Part shown: positions 18,433 to 26,238 of the stretch, in pieces
Layout: the number at the start of each line of letters is the position of its first letter
Position numbering within the stretch: position 1 is the stretch's first letter
NCBI GenBank assembly: GCA_003558065.1
Contig: PWMU01000175.1
Location: forward strand, 1-48,646
Direction: 5' to 3'
Source of the DNA: Opitutia bacterium
GTDB taxonomy: Bacteria > Verrucomicrobiota > Verrucomicrobiia > Opitutales > T3Sed10-336
DNA: 48,646 nt
Notes under the pieces: model-generated
Database searches by the model: none
What the model was told of the DNA's origin: nothing
What the model saw: only the letters and a program-made list of their open reading frames with translations
Translations under genes and position numbers: made by a program

Positions 18433-19359
18433 ATGTATGAATATTATTTAGCCGGACTCGGTATTCGCTCAGACATTGAACTTCCGCTCTCGAAAGCGGA
18501 GCTTCCAGGTACGGGAGCGGAAGTTTCTCTTTCGCACGGCCCTCCTTTGCCCGAGGGAAACTGCCCGCCCAAGGCCGAATGGAATTGGCCGTCGCCGGAC
18601 GAGGCCAGCCTGAGTTATCCCCGGCTGGGGATGGCATCGATCTCGGAAGGGAAACGAATCCTGCTGCGACCGTATGCCGGCAACACTTCGACGACTGAGT
18701 GGCGGGGATTGTTGATACCCTGTTTTGCCGCGCTCTTTCATCAACGCGGGGCCCTGTCCCTTCATGCGAGTGCGGTGTACACCAACGGACAGGCCGTCGG
18801 ATTCATGGGATACCCAGGAGCGGGCAAATCGACTTTGGTCGCTCAACTGGTTGGATCGAGCTTCAGCTTTTTGTGCGACGATCTTCTTCTGACCAGCGCG
18901 ACCGGCGACAACCGCGGCTTTCTGGCACACCCCGGCTTTAGAATCATCAAGCTCTGGGAGGACGCCGTGCGGGCCGCCGGCGCCGGTAATTCGCGCATCG
19001 GACGTCTCTATCCGGATGCCGACAAGGACGGATTCACCCCTCCCTCCCTGAAGTCGAGGTTCTCCCCCGCCCCGCTCAAGTGCCTCTTTGTTCTCGAAGA
19101 AGGCGATCGCGTGAAAGTCGAAACGCTGTCGAGGCCGGACGCGCTTGCCGAACTGCTCCGTCAGACTTACGGCGTGCTGTCATTCAAGCAGAAACCGCTG
19201 CCGGTCCATTTCCGCCAATGCGGCGAACTGGCCGCTAGAATCCCTGTCAAGCGCCTGATCCGGCCAAAAACCTTCGCCGGCTCGGCCGGGGTCGAACAGG
19301 CGATCACCGAGGCGCTGGACGAGGACCGCCGCACCCAACTTGGAAAAATGCCGGTTTGA
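18433..19359 (+). CDS. HPr-kinase-like protein, candidate peptide serine kinase
   Basis: 308-residue P-loop protein of the HPr kinase-related family found in lasso-peptide clusters; characterised members phosphorylate the C-terminal serine of the precursor. Seen here: N-terminal strand MYEYYLAGLGIRSDIELPL typical of the group, then GALSLHASAVYTNGQAVGFM leading into Walker A GYPGAGKSTL (about residues 125-134) and the acidic motif FLCDDLLLTS (about 151-160). It lacks the full bifunctional HprK/P architecture and no HPr/PTS gene is nearby. The ATG at 18433 was preferred to a TTG at 18406, as homologues begin with this strand. It follows the lasso-like peptide directly and is probably co-transcribed. 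The peptide as substrate is inference from position and family. Confidence 0.82.
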   Translation: MYEYYLAGLGIRSDIELPLSKAELPGTGAEVSLSHGPPLPEGNCPPKAEWNWPSPDEASLSYPRLGMASISEGKRILLRPYAGNTSTTEWRGLLIPCFAALFHQRGALSLHASAVYTNGQAVGFMGYPGAGKSTLVAQLVGSSFSFLCDDLLLTSATGDNRGFLAHPGFRIIKLWEDAVRAAGAGNSRIGRLYPDADKDGFTPPSLKSRFSPAPLKCLFVLEEGDRVKVETLSRPDALAELLRQTYGVLSFKQKPLPVHFRQCGELAARIPVKRLIRPKTFAGSAGVEQAITEALDEDRRTQLGKMPV

Positions 19360-19458
19360 TTGGCTGAGGGCTCGTTACCCTGGACTAAGTAATATTTTTA
19401 TCTTGCAAACGCCCTCCCGGCCCGTTTAAAAAACCTCCATCCCTTAAACGCTCTCAAA

Positions 19459-20286
19459 ATGAAATACCTAAGTACCACCGTCGCTTTCTTGATCGCTTCG
19501 GCTGTAGCCGGAACGAGCCAGGAAACCCTGCTGGAGTTTGACATCGGTAATCTGGAGTTCGATCCGCCGGGCTCGCTCGCCCCGTCGTTCACTGCTCCGA
19601 ATGTGTCCGGCGGCGACCTTTCCCGGCAGGGAGTCGACCATGATCCTTTCTTCGGCGACGGGGAGGAAAACGTGGCGGCAGACTCCGACGGGCTTTATGG
19701 CGCCGGTGAATGGCCGGCCGATTCCAGTGCCGACGCCGAAAAGTATTTCGAATTCTCGTTAACTCCTGATGAAAACTTCAGCCTGACCGTTGATTCCCTC
19801 CAGCTTGGGCTTTTCACGGAGAACACCCAGGACGTTGACCCCGACGACGGGTCAATCAACGAGTTCCTTGGGCCGAGGCTTTGGGATGTTTCCTACAGCC
19901 TGGACGGTTTTACTACCGTGGGTACCGTGCTGGATACCCTGGAAACGCCTCTCCCTGAGGATGTGCCGGCGGGAGAAAGCCGCTGGGCCCAATACACCTT
20001 CACTCTTACGGATCTCGCTATTGTCGGGACGCTGGGGCAAACGATCACCTTTCGTGTGGCCGGCTACGATCGACCGGAGGGCTCCGACTCACGTTCCTAC
20101 GGTGGCTTCAGTAACGCCACAGGAGACGCTCCGTCGCTGGGTTTTCCGAGTTCCTGGGAAGGACAGGGCGCCAATATCACAGCGTCGGGAACCGTAATTC
20201 CCGAACCTTCTCAGGTGGCCGCGTCGATCGCGGGATTGGCGTTCCTGGTCACCGTGCTGGTTCGCCGCCTCCGCCGAAAGGCTTGA
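19459..20286 (+). CDS. PEP-CTERM sorting-signal exported protein
   Basis: 275-residue secreted protein of unknown function. The signal peptide is about residues 1-20 (MKYLSTTVAFLIASAVAGTS). The middle is an acidic beta-rich domain without cysteine (DFDIGNLEFDPPG-like start, many Asp/Ser/Gly). The C-terminus is a complete PEP-CTERM tripartite signal: VIPEPSQ, a hydrophobic stretch VAASIAGLAFLVTVLV and a basic end RRLRRKA. Such proteins are sorted by an exosortase, which is not in the window. The gene follows the kinase by 99 bases on the same strand with no obvious terminator between, so it may belong to the same transcript, and it is closed by the terminator at 20314. No Shine-Dalgarno is seen before its ATG. 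Confidence 0.85.
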   Translation: MKYLSTTVAFLIASAVAGTSQETLLEFDIGNLEFDPPGSLAPSFTAPNVSGGDLSRQGVDHDPFFGDGEENVAADSDGLYGAGEWPADSSADAEKYFEFSLTPDENFSLTVDSLQLGLFTENTQDVDPDDGSINEFLGPRLWDVSYSLDGFTTVGTVLDTLETPLPEDVPAGESRWAQYTFTLTDLAIVGTLGQTITFRVAGYDRPEGSDSRSYGGFSNATGDAPSLGFPSSWEGQGANITASGTVIPEPSQVAASIAGLAFLVTVLVRRLRRKA

Positions 20287-20313
20287 GCCACTCTGCGAAA
20301 GAATCCTTTTCCG

Positions 20314-20345
20314 AAAAGGTCCCGGTTCTACCGGGACCTTTTTTT
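20314..20345 (+). terminator. Strong intrinsic terminator after the PEP-CTERM gene
   Basis: Perfect 12-bp stem AAAAGGTCCCGG / CCGGGACCTTTT with loop TTCTA, followed by further T's (seven T's in all). It ends the plus-strand transcript that includes the PEP-CTERM gene, and perhaps the peptide and kinase. Because the stem begins with A's it could also act on minus-strand transcripts from the phosphofructokinase gene. Confidence 0.9.
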
Positions 20346-20388
20346 GGGACCAAGTCAGGTGGATGAGGAGGCTCCCGTGGCCCAGGTC

Positions 20389-21543
20389 TCAGGTGCGCCG
20401 CACACGGTTGCCCATGCAGGTCTCCACCAACTCGGCGGCATGGATCCACGGGTGATCAGCCGGCACTGTACGGTGGCCGCGTGAAACCTCCTCCAGAGGA
20501 ACCGGGACCGTTTCGGATCCGCTTACGGCCACCATCACGTTGTACTCTCCATCCGCAAGCAACTCCCCCGCGCGGGTTCCCAGGAGGGTGCACAAATGCC
20601 GGTCCTGCGGAGACGGCGACCCGCCGCGCTGAACGTGCCCGAGCGAGGTGGTTCGCGCCTCCAGTCCGGTAAGCTGCTGAAGCTGCCTGGCGATTCGACT
20701 GTCGAGGGATTCCTGAACGAGGTGCGGCCCTTCGTGCAGCGCATCCGCCTTCTTTCTGGTGTCTTCCACGTCATTTGAATTCTCCGCTCCGGAGGGAGTC
20801 GCGGCTTTCCCGTCACGCGCCTCCTTGACGGAACGGGCTCCTTCGGCCACGACAACGATGGAAAAGCGCTTACTGTGCTTGCGCCGCTCGAGGAGGTGCT
20901 CGACAACCACCTCGCGATCATAAGGGATCTCCGGAATGAGGATCACATCGGCCCCGCCCGCAATGCCGGCCCCGAGAGCCAGCCAGCCGGCTTTATGCCC
21001 CATGACTTCACACACGATCACACGGTGGTGACTGGTGGCAGTCGTATGCAGGCGATCGATCGCTTCGGTCGCGATGTTCATGGCGGTATTGAAACCGAAG
21101 GTGACATCGGTTCCGATGACATCGTTGTCGATGGTTTTCGGAAGGGTGATCACATTCATTCCCGCCTCCCGAATACGCTGGGCGTTCTTCTGGGTACCGT
21201 TCCCGCCCAGGCACACAAGGCAGTCGATCTCGCGGGCGCGGGCATTCGCAACGGCAACGCCCGTCATGTCGAGGATCTGGTTCCCCATCGGCATCTTGTG
21301 GGGTTTGTCGCGGCTGGTGCCAAGAATGGTTCCGCCGAGGGTGAGGATGCCCGAGACATCGGGATCCTCGAGCAGCTGAAACCGGTTCTCCACAAGTCCG
21401 CGGAACCCGTCAGGAATCCCCAGGACCCGAATACCGTAGTGCATCGCCGACTTCGCGACAGCTCGAATCGCCGCATTCAAGCCAGGGCAATCTCCGCCTG
21501 AGGTGAGAATTCCGATGCGTTTGGTCTTGGATAAACGGCCCAT
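20389..21543 (-). CDS. pfkA: 6-phosphofructokinase family protein
   Basis: Phosphorylates fructose 6-phosphate in glycolysis, 384 residues. The opening ILTSGGDCPGLNAAIR and the substrate motif PKTIDNDVIGTDVTFGF (with the catalytic Asp in TIDND) are clear, as is HVQRGGSPSPQDR near the C-terminus. The phosphate-donor site reads GGNGT rather than GGDGS/T: the Asp that usually binds magnesium is Asn, while the small residue after it fits ATP use. PK at the second donor position (PKTIDND) is the form seen in PPi-dependent and some actinobacterial ATP enzymes. A poorly conserved insertion of about 30 residues (GKAATPSGAENSNDVEDTRK) precedes the last domain. ATG at 21543 chosen (MGRLSKTKRIGILTSGG). 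Donor specificity cannot be settled here. Confidence 0.88.
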   Translation of the reverse strand: MGRLSKTKRIGILTSGGDCPGLNAAIRAVAKSAMHYGIRVLGIPDGFRGLVENRFQLLEDPDVSGILTLGGTILGTSRDKPHKMPMGNQILDMTGVAVANARAREIDCLVCLGGNGTQKNAQRIREAGMNVITLPKTIDNDVIGTDVTFGFNTAMNIATEAIDRLHTTATSHHRVIVCEVMGHKAGWLALGAGIAGGADVILIPEIPYDREVVVEHLLERRKHSKRFSIVVVAEGARSVKEARDGKAATPSGAENSNDVEDTRKKADALHEGPHLVQESLDSRIARQLQQLTGLEARTTSLGHVQRGGSPSPQDRHLCTLLGTRAGELLADGEYNVMVAVSGSETVPVPLEEVSRGHRTVPADHPWIHAAELVETCMGNRVRRT

Positions 21544-21636
21544 AGACGATCTACCTACAACCAATCAACCCGCCTCGGCAATGCCGATTTTCGATGAGGC
21601 TTGACCTGCGCCGGGCATCCGCTACGAAAAGACCCC

Positions 21637-21741
21637 ATGGGACAACAATACAACAAGGTGATCAAACGTATCCGCCGCAAGCGCTACCTCGCCCGTCGCA
21701 AAGAACGGGCCCAAGCTGCGTCGGGCAGGAAAAAGAAGTGA
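21637..21741 (+). CDS. Small basic protein (34 aa), unknown
   Basis: MGQQYNKVIKRIRRKRY followed by a Lys/Arg/Ala tail ending GRKKK. More than 40% of residues are Lys or Arg, suggesting nucleic-acid or ribosome association. Its stop overlaps the GTG start of the DUF1294 gene (GTGA), so the two are translationally coupled. I believe similar tiny proteins occur in other Verrucomicrobiota, but this is recollection, not a search result. Divergent from the phosphofructokinase gene. Confidence 0.6.
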   Translation: MGQQYNKVIKRIRRKRYLARRKERAQAASGRKKK

Positions 21742-22016
21742 CCGCCATTTGGGTCGGGACGGTTTACGGAACCGTCAGCCTGATAACCTTCATCGCCTAT
21801 GCGTGGGATAAACGCAGGGCACAAAAGGGCGGCCGAAGGATTCCGGAATCCACCCTGCATTCTTTCGCCCTGCTGGGAGGCTGGCCGGGCGCATTCCTCG
21901 GGCGCCGGGTCTTGCGGCATAAGACACGGAAATTTTTGTTCCGGGCGGTCTTCTGGCTTATCGGCGCCGTCCATGTCTGTGCCTGGGCCGGATTCATTTT
22001 TTATTGGAACGATTGA
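21738..22016 (+). CDS. DUF1294 family small membrane protein
   Basis: 92-residue inner-membrane protein. The GTG at 21738 follows AGGA and overlaps the stop of the small basic protein; the longer open frame to 21594 runs through that gene and is not used. Two to three membrane segments are seen (WVGTVYGTVSLITFIAYAWD; FWLIGAVHVCAWAGFIFYW). Between them lie the family motifs AYAWDKRRAQKGGRRIPEST and LLGGWPGAFLGRRVLRHKTR, the latter ending in RKFLFRAVFW. Some members are fused to a cold-shock domain; this one is not. Function is unknown. Confidence 0.85.
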   Translation: MTAIWVGTVYGTVSLITFIAYAWDKRRAQKGGRRIPESTLHSFALLGGWPGAFLGRRVLRHKTRKFLFRAVFWLIGAVHVCAWAGFIFYWND

Positions 22017-22156
22017 TCCGGCCGAGGGCCATCGGCTTGCCAATAGCCTCAGAAGGGTACGAAGCCGACCCCAACGGATGGAAAGCACCCCGTCTCCTCC
22101 CGGCCCGCCGCACGAACGGCTTCACCCTGCGATTCCCCGCAGGAGCGGGTTCACAC

Positions 22157-22205
22157 CGCAATCCGAACGAAACGGCGACACCGCCGGCGTTCGTTCGGTA
22201 TTGCG
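22157..22205. terminator. Long hairpin between convergent genes
   Basis: CGCAATCCGAACGAA pairs with CGTTCGTTCGGTATTGCG (one bulge), enclosing an inner CGGCG/CGCCG pairing. It lies in the 193-base gap where the DUF1294 gene and argG converge, just past the argG stop. No T-run is present, so a Rho-independent function is uncertain. Confidence 0.5.
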
Positions 22206-22209
22206 ACGG

Positions 22210-23451
22210 CTAGTAAGTCGAATCGGAGCGGATGAAGTCCTTCTGCGCCGCGTGGCGCGCCCGCAGCCGCAGGCCCTGAAGGCGAATAAAGCCGGTGGCG
22301 TCGTTCTGATTGTAGCTGCTCGCCACTCCTTCCATTGAAGCGACTTCCGGGTCGTACAGGGAATACGGCGATTTGCGCCCGCAGGTGATCACATTGCCCT
22401 TGTAGAGCTTAAGCCTGACCGTTCCCGTGACGGGCTTCTGGCTTTCGTCGATCAACGCCTGCAGGGCCTCCCGCTCGGGCGCGTACCAGAATCCGTAATA
22501 GATCAATTCGGCATAACGCGGCATCAGACCGTCCCGCAGGTGCATGAGTTCCCGGTCGAGGGTCAGGCTTTCCACCTGGCGGTGGGCGTGCATCAGGATG
22601 GTTCCCCCTGGGGTTTCGTAAACGCCCCGGCTCTTCATGCCGACAAACCGGTTTTCGACCAGGTCCACCCTTCCCACTCCGTGCTTTCCTCCAAGCCGGT
22701 TGAGCTTTTTGAGCACCGCCGCCGGACTCAGCCGTTCTCCGTTCACGGCCACGCAGTCTCCCGCCTCGAAATCGAGCTCAACGTATTCCGCCTCGTCCGG
22801 AGCCTCTTCCGGGGATACCGAGAGTTTGAACATTTTCCGGTTCTCCACCGTCGTCGGATCAAACCACGGATCCTCCAGAATCCCGGCTTCATAGGATATG
22901 TGCAGGAGATTCCGGTCCATCGAATACGGCTTTTCCGCACTCGCTTCCACGTCGATGCCGTTTTTCCGGCAATACTCGATCATTTCGCTACGTCCGGGAA
23001 AGGTTTCCCGAAACTCATCCAGCCGCCAGGGTGCGATGATTTCGAGATCCGGGGCCAGCGCTGTGTAGGTCAACTCGAACCGGCACTGGTCGTTACCCTT
23101 GCCCGTGGCCCCGTGGGAAACGGCCGTCGCCCCGGACTTGCGGGCCAACTCAACCTGCGCCTTGGCGATTAGCGGCCGGGCGATCGAGGTCCCCAGGTAG
23201 TACTGGCCTTCGTAGATCGCGTTGGCCCGGATCATGGGGTAAATGAAATCGGTCGCAAACTCGTCCACCAGGTCCAGGGTGTGGTGCTCGATCGCGCCGG
23301 TCGCGCGCGCCTTCTCCGGCAGCCCGCCCAGCTCCTCCTCCTGGCCGATGTCAGCCGCAAAAGTCACGACTTCGGCGGAATACCGTTCCTGTATCCATTT
23401 AACGATGACTGAGGTGTCCAGCCCGCCGGAATATGCGAGAACCACTTTCAT
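22210..23451 (-). CDS. argG: Argininosuccinate synthase
   Basis: Joins citrulline and aspartate with ATP in arginine biosynthesis. The protein is 413 residues, near the usual 400. The N-terminus [20 protein letters not shown] carries the PP-loop ATP motif SGGLDTS; further family motifs are [17 protein letters not shown] and [17 protein letters not shown]. The ATG at 23451 was used; the frame remains open for 157 codons upstream but homologues begin at [10 protein letters not shown]. No argH or other arginine gene is adjacent. Its C-terminus reads [20 protein letters not shown], as in other ArgG proteins. Very secure. Confidence 0.97.
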   Translation of the reverse strand: MKVVLAYSGGLDTSVIVKWIQERYSAEVVTFAADIGQEEELGGLPEKARATGAIEHHTLDLVDEFATDFIYPMIRANAIYEGQYYLGTSIARPLIAKAQVELARKSGATAVSHGATGKGNDQCRFELTYTALAPDLEIIAPWRLDEFRETFPGRSEMIEYCRKNGIDVEASAEKPYSMDRNLLHISYEAGILEDPWFDPTTVENRKMFKLSVSPEEAPDEAEYVELDFEAGDCVAVNGERLSPAAVLKKLNRLGGKHGVGRVDLVENRFVGMKSRGVYETPGGTILMHAHRQVESLTLDRELMHLRDGLMPRYAELIYYGFWYAPEREALQALIDESQKPVTGTVRLKLYKGNVITCGRKSPYSLYDPEVASMEGVASSYNQNDATGFIRLQGLRLRARHAAQKDFIRSDSTY

Positions 23452-23770
23452 AGACGGTCTATCATCAACGGGAAATCCGGACGGAGCAAAGCAAAACTGT
23501 CCTTCAATATCAATCGACCGGGAAGCCGGGTTCCCTCTCAGAATTCCGTCACCGCAGGCGGGGTCCCCCGAGATCCGGAATACCCGGAGCGACCGGGTCT
23601 CCCCGGGCGCCGGAAGAACGATTCGACCCGGACAGCCGTTCGAATGGAGCCACCGCGGTCGCTTGCCATGGTTACCCGATTGTTCCTGCGCACTTGACGA
23701 ACGTTGCCGAATTTCAAACAATCCCCCTGCTTCTCGATCGCCAACCCGCGTTTTCAACCACCTCGCACTC
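23452..23770. other. 319-base divergent intergenic region
   Basis: Lies between argG (minus) and the Gfo/Idh gene (plus), so it must hold two promoters. I see no clear -35/-10 pair or operator dyad. The argG frame stays open through it, but without a family match or a start signal. Confidence 0.4.
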
Positions 23771-25132
23771 ATGAAAAGCCCTGTCGCCTCCGCTAACCGC
23801 CACCCCCGACTCACCCGGCGCGAAATGCTGAAAATGACCGCTCTCGGGCTGGCCATACCCCTGTTCGCACCGGCTTGCGCCACGTCTTCCCGCCGCAACG
23901 CCCGACGCTCGAACGCCGACACGCTTCACATCGGCTGTATCGCGACCGGTCGCATGGGCCGGGGCGACATGAGAGCGGCGCTGCAGCAGGGCCTCGATCC
24001 GGAAATCAACGCACGGGTGGTGGCGGTGTGCGACGTCGACGCCAACCGGGCAGCGCTGGCCAGGGCGATGGTCGAAACGTTTTACAAGGAGAACCTGCCG
24101 GATGAGACGCACCCGGAAATCGCGGTTTACCGGGATTACCGGGACTTATTGGGACGCCGGGACATCGAAGGTGTCACCATTTCCACCCCCGACCACTGGC
24201 ACGCGCTCAACGCCATCGACGCCGCGAACGCCGGCAAAGACATGTACATTCAAAAGCCCCTGACGTGGTCCATCGGCGAGGGCAAGGAACTGGTCAAAGC
24301 CGTCCGCCGGAACAACGTCGTCCTGCAAACCGGGTCCCAGCAGCGCTCGAACGCCCGTTGGCGCAGGGCCTGCGAACTGGTCCGCAACGGTCGCATCGGG
24401 AAAGTGGAAAGCGTTCTGGTCACCCTCCCCTCCGACAGCGGCACCGGGAATCCGGAACCGATGCCCGTGCCTGAGAATCTCGACTACGACATGTGGCTGG
24501 GCCCGGCACCCGAAGCCCCGTACACCGAGGACCGGGTCCACCCGCAGGACGGCTTCGGACGCCCCGGCTACCTCCAGATTGAACGGCACTGCCTGGGAAT
24601 GATCACCGGATGGGGAAGCCACATGTTCGACATCGCCCAGTGGGGCCTCGGCACCGACGACACCGGCCCCCTCGAAATGCGGGCTAAGGGCGAGTTTCCG
24701 GACCGGGGGCTGTTCGATGTTCACACGAATTTCGAGGCCGAGGGGCGTTACGCCGACGGCGTCAAACTGCTCGCCAAAACCGGTTCGGCCGGAGTTCGTT
24801 TCAACGGCGAGGACGGATGGCTTTTCGTCAGCCGGGGCGGCATCGAGGCCAGCGATCCCGCGATTCTCGAGGATGAAATCGGCGACGACGAAATCAGGCT
24901 TTATCACAGCGAAAACCACATGCGCGACTTCCTCGAATGCATGAGAACCCGCAAGGATCCGATCTGCCCGGTGGAAGTGGGCCACCGTTCCAACAGTGTA
25001 TGCGTGATGACCCACATCGCCATGAAGCTCGGTCGCGAAGTAAATTGGGACCCCGGGCGGGAACGGTTCATTGATGACGACCAAGCAAACGCGATGCTCT
25101 CGCCCAGCTACCGTGCTCCCTGGAAGGTTTGA
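23771..25132 (+). CDS. Gfo/Idh/MocA family NAD(P)-dependent oxidoreductase, exported
   Basis: 453-residue sugar or inositol dehydrogenase-like protein. Residues about 15-38 form a twin-arginine signal ([20 protein letters not shown], then ACA), so it is predicted to leave the cytoplasm folded with its cofactor; the Cys could be lipid-modified, though the box is not canonical. A Rossmann segment follows ([16 protein letters not shown], with [12 protein letters not shown] after it). [20 protein letters not shown] and the EKP-like motif [16 protein letters not shown] are diagnostic; the usual Glu before Lys-Pro is Gln here. The C-terminal domain includes [20 protein letters not shown]. The ATG at 23771 was chosen over the long upstream frame because the signal peptide begins there. 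The PmoA-like gene starts six bases after the stop, so the two form an operon. Confidence 0.9.
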   Translation: MKSPVASANRHPRLTRREMLKMTALGLAIPLFAPACATSSRRNARRSNADTLHIGCIATGRMGRGDMRAALQQGLDPEINARVVAVCDVDANRAALARAMVETFYKENLPDETHPEIAVYRDYRDLLGRRDIEGVTISTPDHWHALNAIDAANAGKDMYIQKPLTWSIGEGKELVKAVRRNNVVLQTGSQQRSNARWRRACELVRNGRIGKVESVLVTLPSDSGTGNPEPMPVPENLDYDMWLGPAPEAPYTEDRVHPQDGFGRPGYLQIERHCLGMITGWGSHMFDIAQWGLGTDDTGPLEMRAKGEFPDRGLFDVHTNFEAEGRYADGVKLLAKTGSAGVRFNGEDGWLFVSRGGIEASDPAILEDEIGDDEIRLYHSENHMRDFLECMRTRKDPICPVEVGHRSNSVCVMTHIAMKLGREVNWDPGRERFIDDDQANAMLSPSYRAPWKV

Positions 25133-25138
25133 TCATCT

Positions 25139-26089
25139 ATGAAACCCTTAATGAATTCACCCGTACCCGTCAGCGTTCTGGCCGGTTTTTTTCTGGTTGC
25201 CTGTGTTATGCACGGCGACTTTGCCTTCGAAGAATCCGACGGGCGTTTGCTGCTTACTGAAGGCGGTGCGCCGGTTCTGGTCTTCAATTACAAAGACATT
25301 GAACCGCCCGGGGACCGCGAAGGTGTCGCGCGCAACGGTTACATTCATCCTCTTTACGACCCCGACGGCATTCCGCTGACGGATGACTTTCCTCCGGACC
25401 ACCCCCACCACCGCGGGGTCTTTCTCGCCTGGCCCCGGATAGCCGTTCTGGGAAACCAGGTCGACGTGTGGCACCTGCGGGGAATCCAACCTGCCTTTGA
25501 AGAATGGGGGCCCAGGGAAACCGCGGGTGGATCCGCCTATTTCGAGGCCGGTCAGATCTGGAGGCTGGACGACGGCCGCGATGCGGCCCGGGCCCGCTTG
25601 CGCTATACGGTTCACGCGTTCGACGGAATCGGCCGTGCGATCGACATTCACGCGACGGTCACCAACCTCACGGAGGAACCGCTGACCCTGCGCGGATCCG
25701 GCGCCGCCTATGGCGGATTGAATATTCGTATGGACGGCGAACGCCCGGACGTCGTCATCACCACCGCTGAGGGAATACTCGAAGGCAACTCGAACGAAAT
25801 CGACCCCCCGAGCCCCTGGGCGGACCATTCCAGCCGGCCCGCCGACGACCGGCCGCATTCGGGCGTCGCCATTTTCCAGCACCCGGATAACCCGGATTTT
25901 CCCGCGCGCAACTGGACACTGCGGCCCTACGGCTTCCTCGGCGCCGCCTGGCCGGGAGAGAACAGCCACGAATTGGCGCCCGATGAATCCCTGGACCTCC
26001 GCTACCGCCTGTTCATCCACAACGGCACCGCAGACGACGCCAATGTGCCGGAACGGTTCGAGGCCTACTTACGCGAGGCGACGGAGTAA
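25139..26089 (+). CDS. PmoA-like (DUF6807) exported protein
   Basis: 316-residue protein of the family annotated 'PmoA family' (DUF6807); the link with methane monooxygenase is historical and does not indicate that activity. It has an N-terminal signal (SVLAGFFLVACVMHG) and the family motif DHPHHRGVFLAW, with YIHPLYDPDGIPLTDDFPPD before it. These histidines may bind metal or substrate. The C-terminal motif NWTLRPYGFLGAAWPGENSH is also conserved. It lies six bases after the Gfo/Idh gene, a pairing common in sugar-degrading Planctomycetota and Verrucomicrobiota, so a periplasmic role on an oxidised sugar is plausible but unproven. Confidence 0.85.
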   Translation: MKPLMNSPVPVSVLAGFFLVACVMHGDFAFEESDGRLLLTEGGAPVLVFNYKDIEPPGDREGVARNGYIHPLYDPDGIPLTDDFPPDHPHHRGVFLAWPRIAVLGNQVDVWHLRGIQPAFEEWGPRETAGGSAYFEAGQIWRLDDGRDAARARLRYTVHAFDGIGRAIDIHATVTNLTEEPLTLRGSGAAYGGLNIRMDGERPDVVITTAEGILEGNSNEIDPPSPWADHSSRPADDRPHSGVAIFQHPDNPDFPARNWTLRPYGFLGAAWPGENSHELAPDESLDLRYRLFIHNGTADDANVPERFEAYLREATE

Positions 26090-26238
26090 TCCCGTCGGGG
26101 ACAGTGGTCGAATTGATGAATCGCGGCACCGGCCAAGCGTTGCCGGATAGCTCTGGAACCTAACCCCGCATCCCGGATTGATTGAAACCCGTCCGTCAAA
26201 CGGACAAACCCAAACCAACACCTGACCCCTGTCCCTTC

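Noticed and set aside
21594-21737. Longer version of the DUF1294 protein starting at 21594
   Set aside because: The extra 48 residues run through the small basic protein in another frame and do not fit DUF1294; the GTG at 21738 has a ribosome site.
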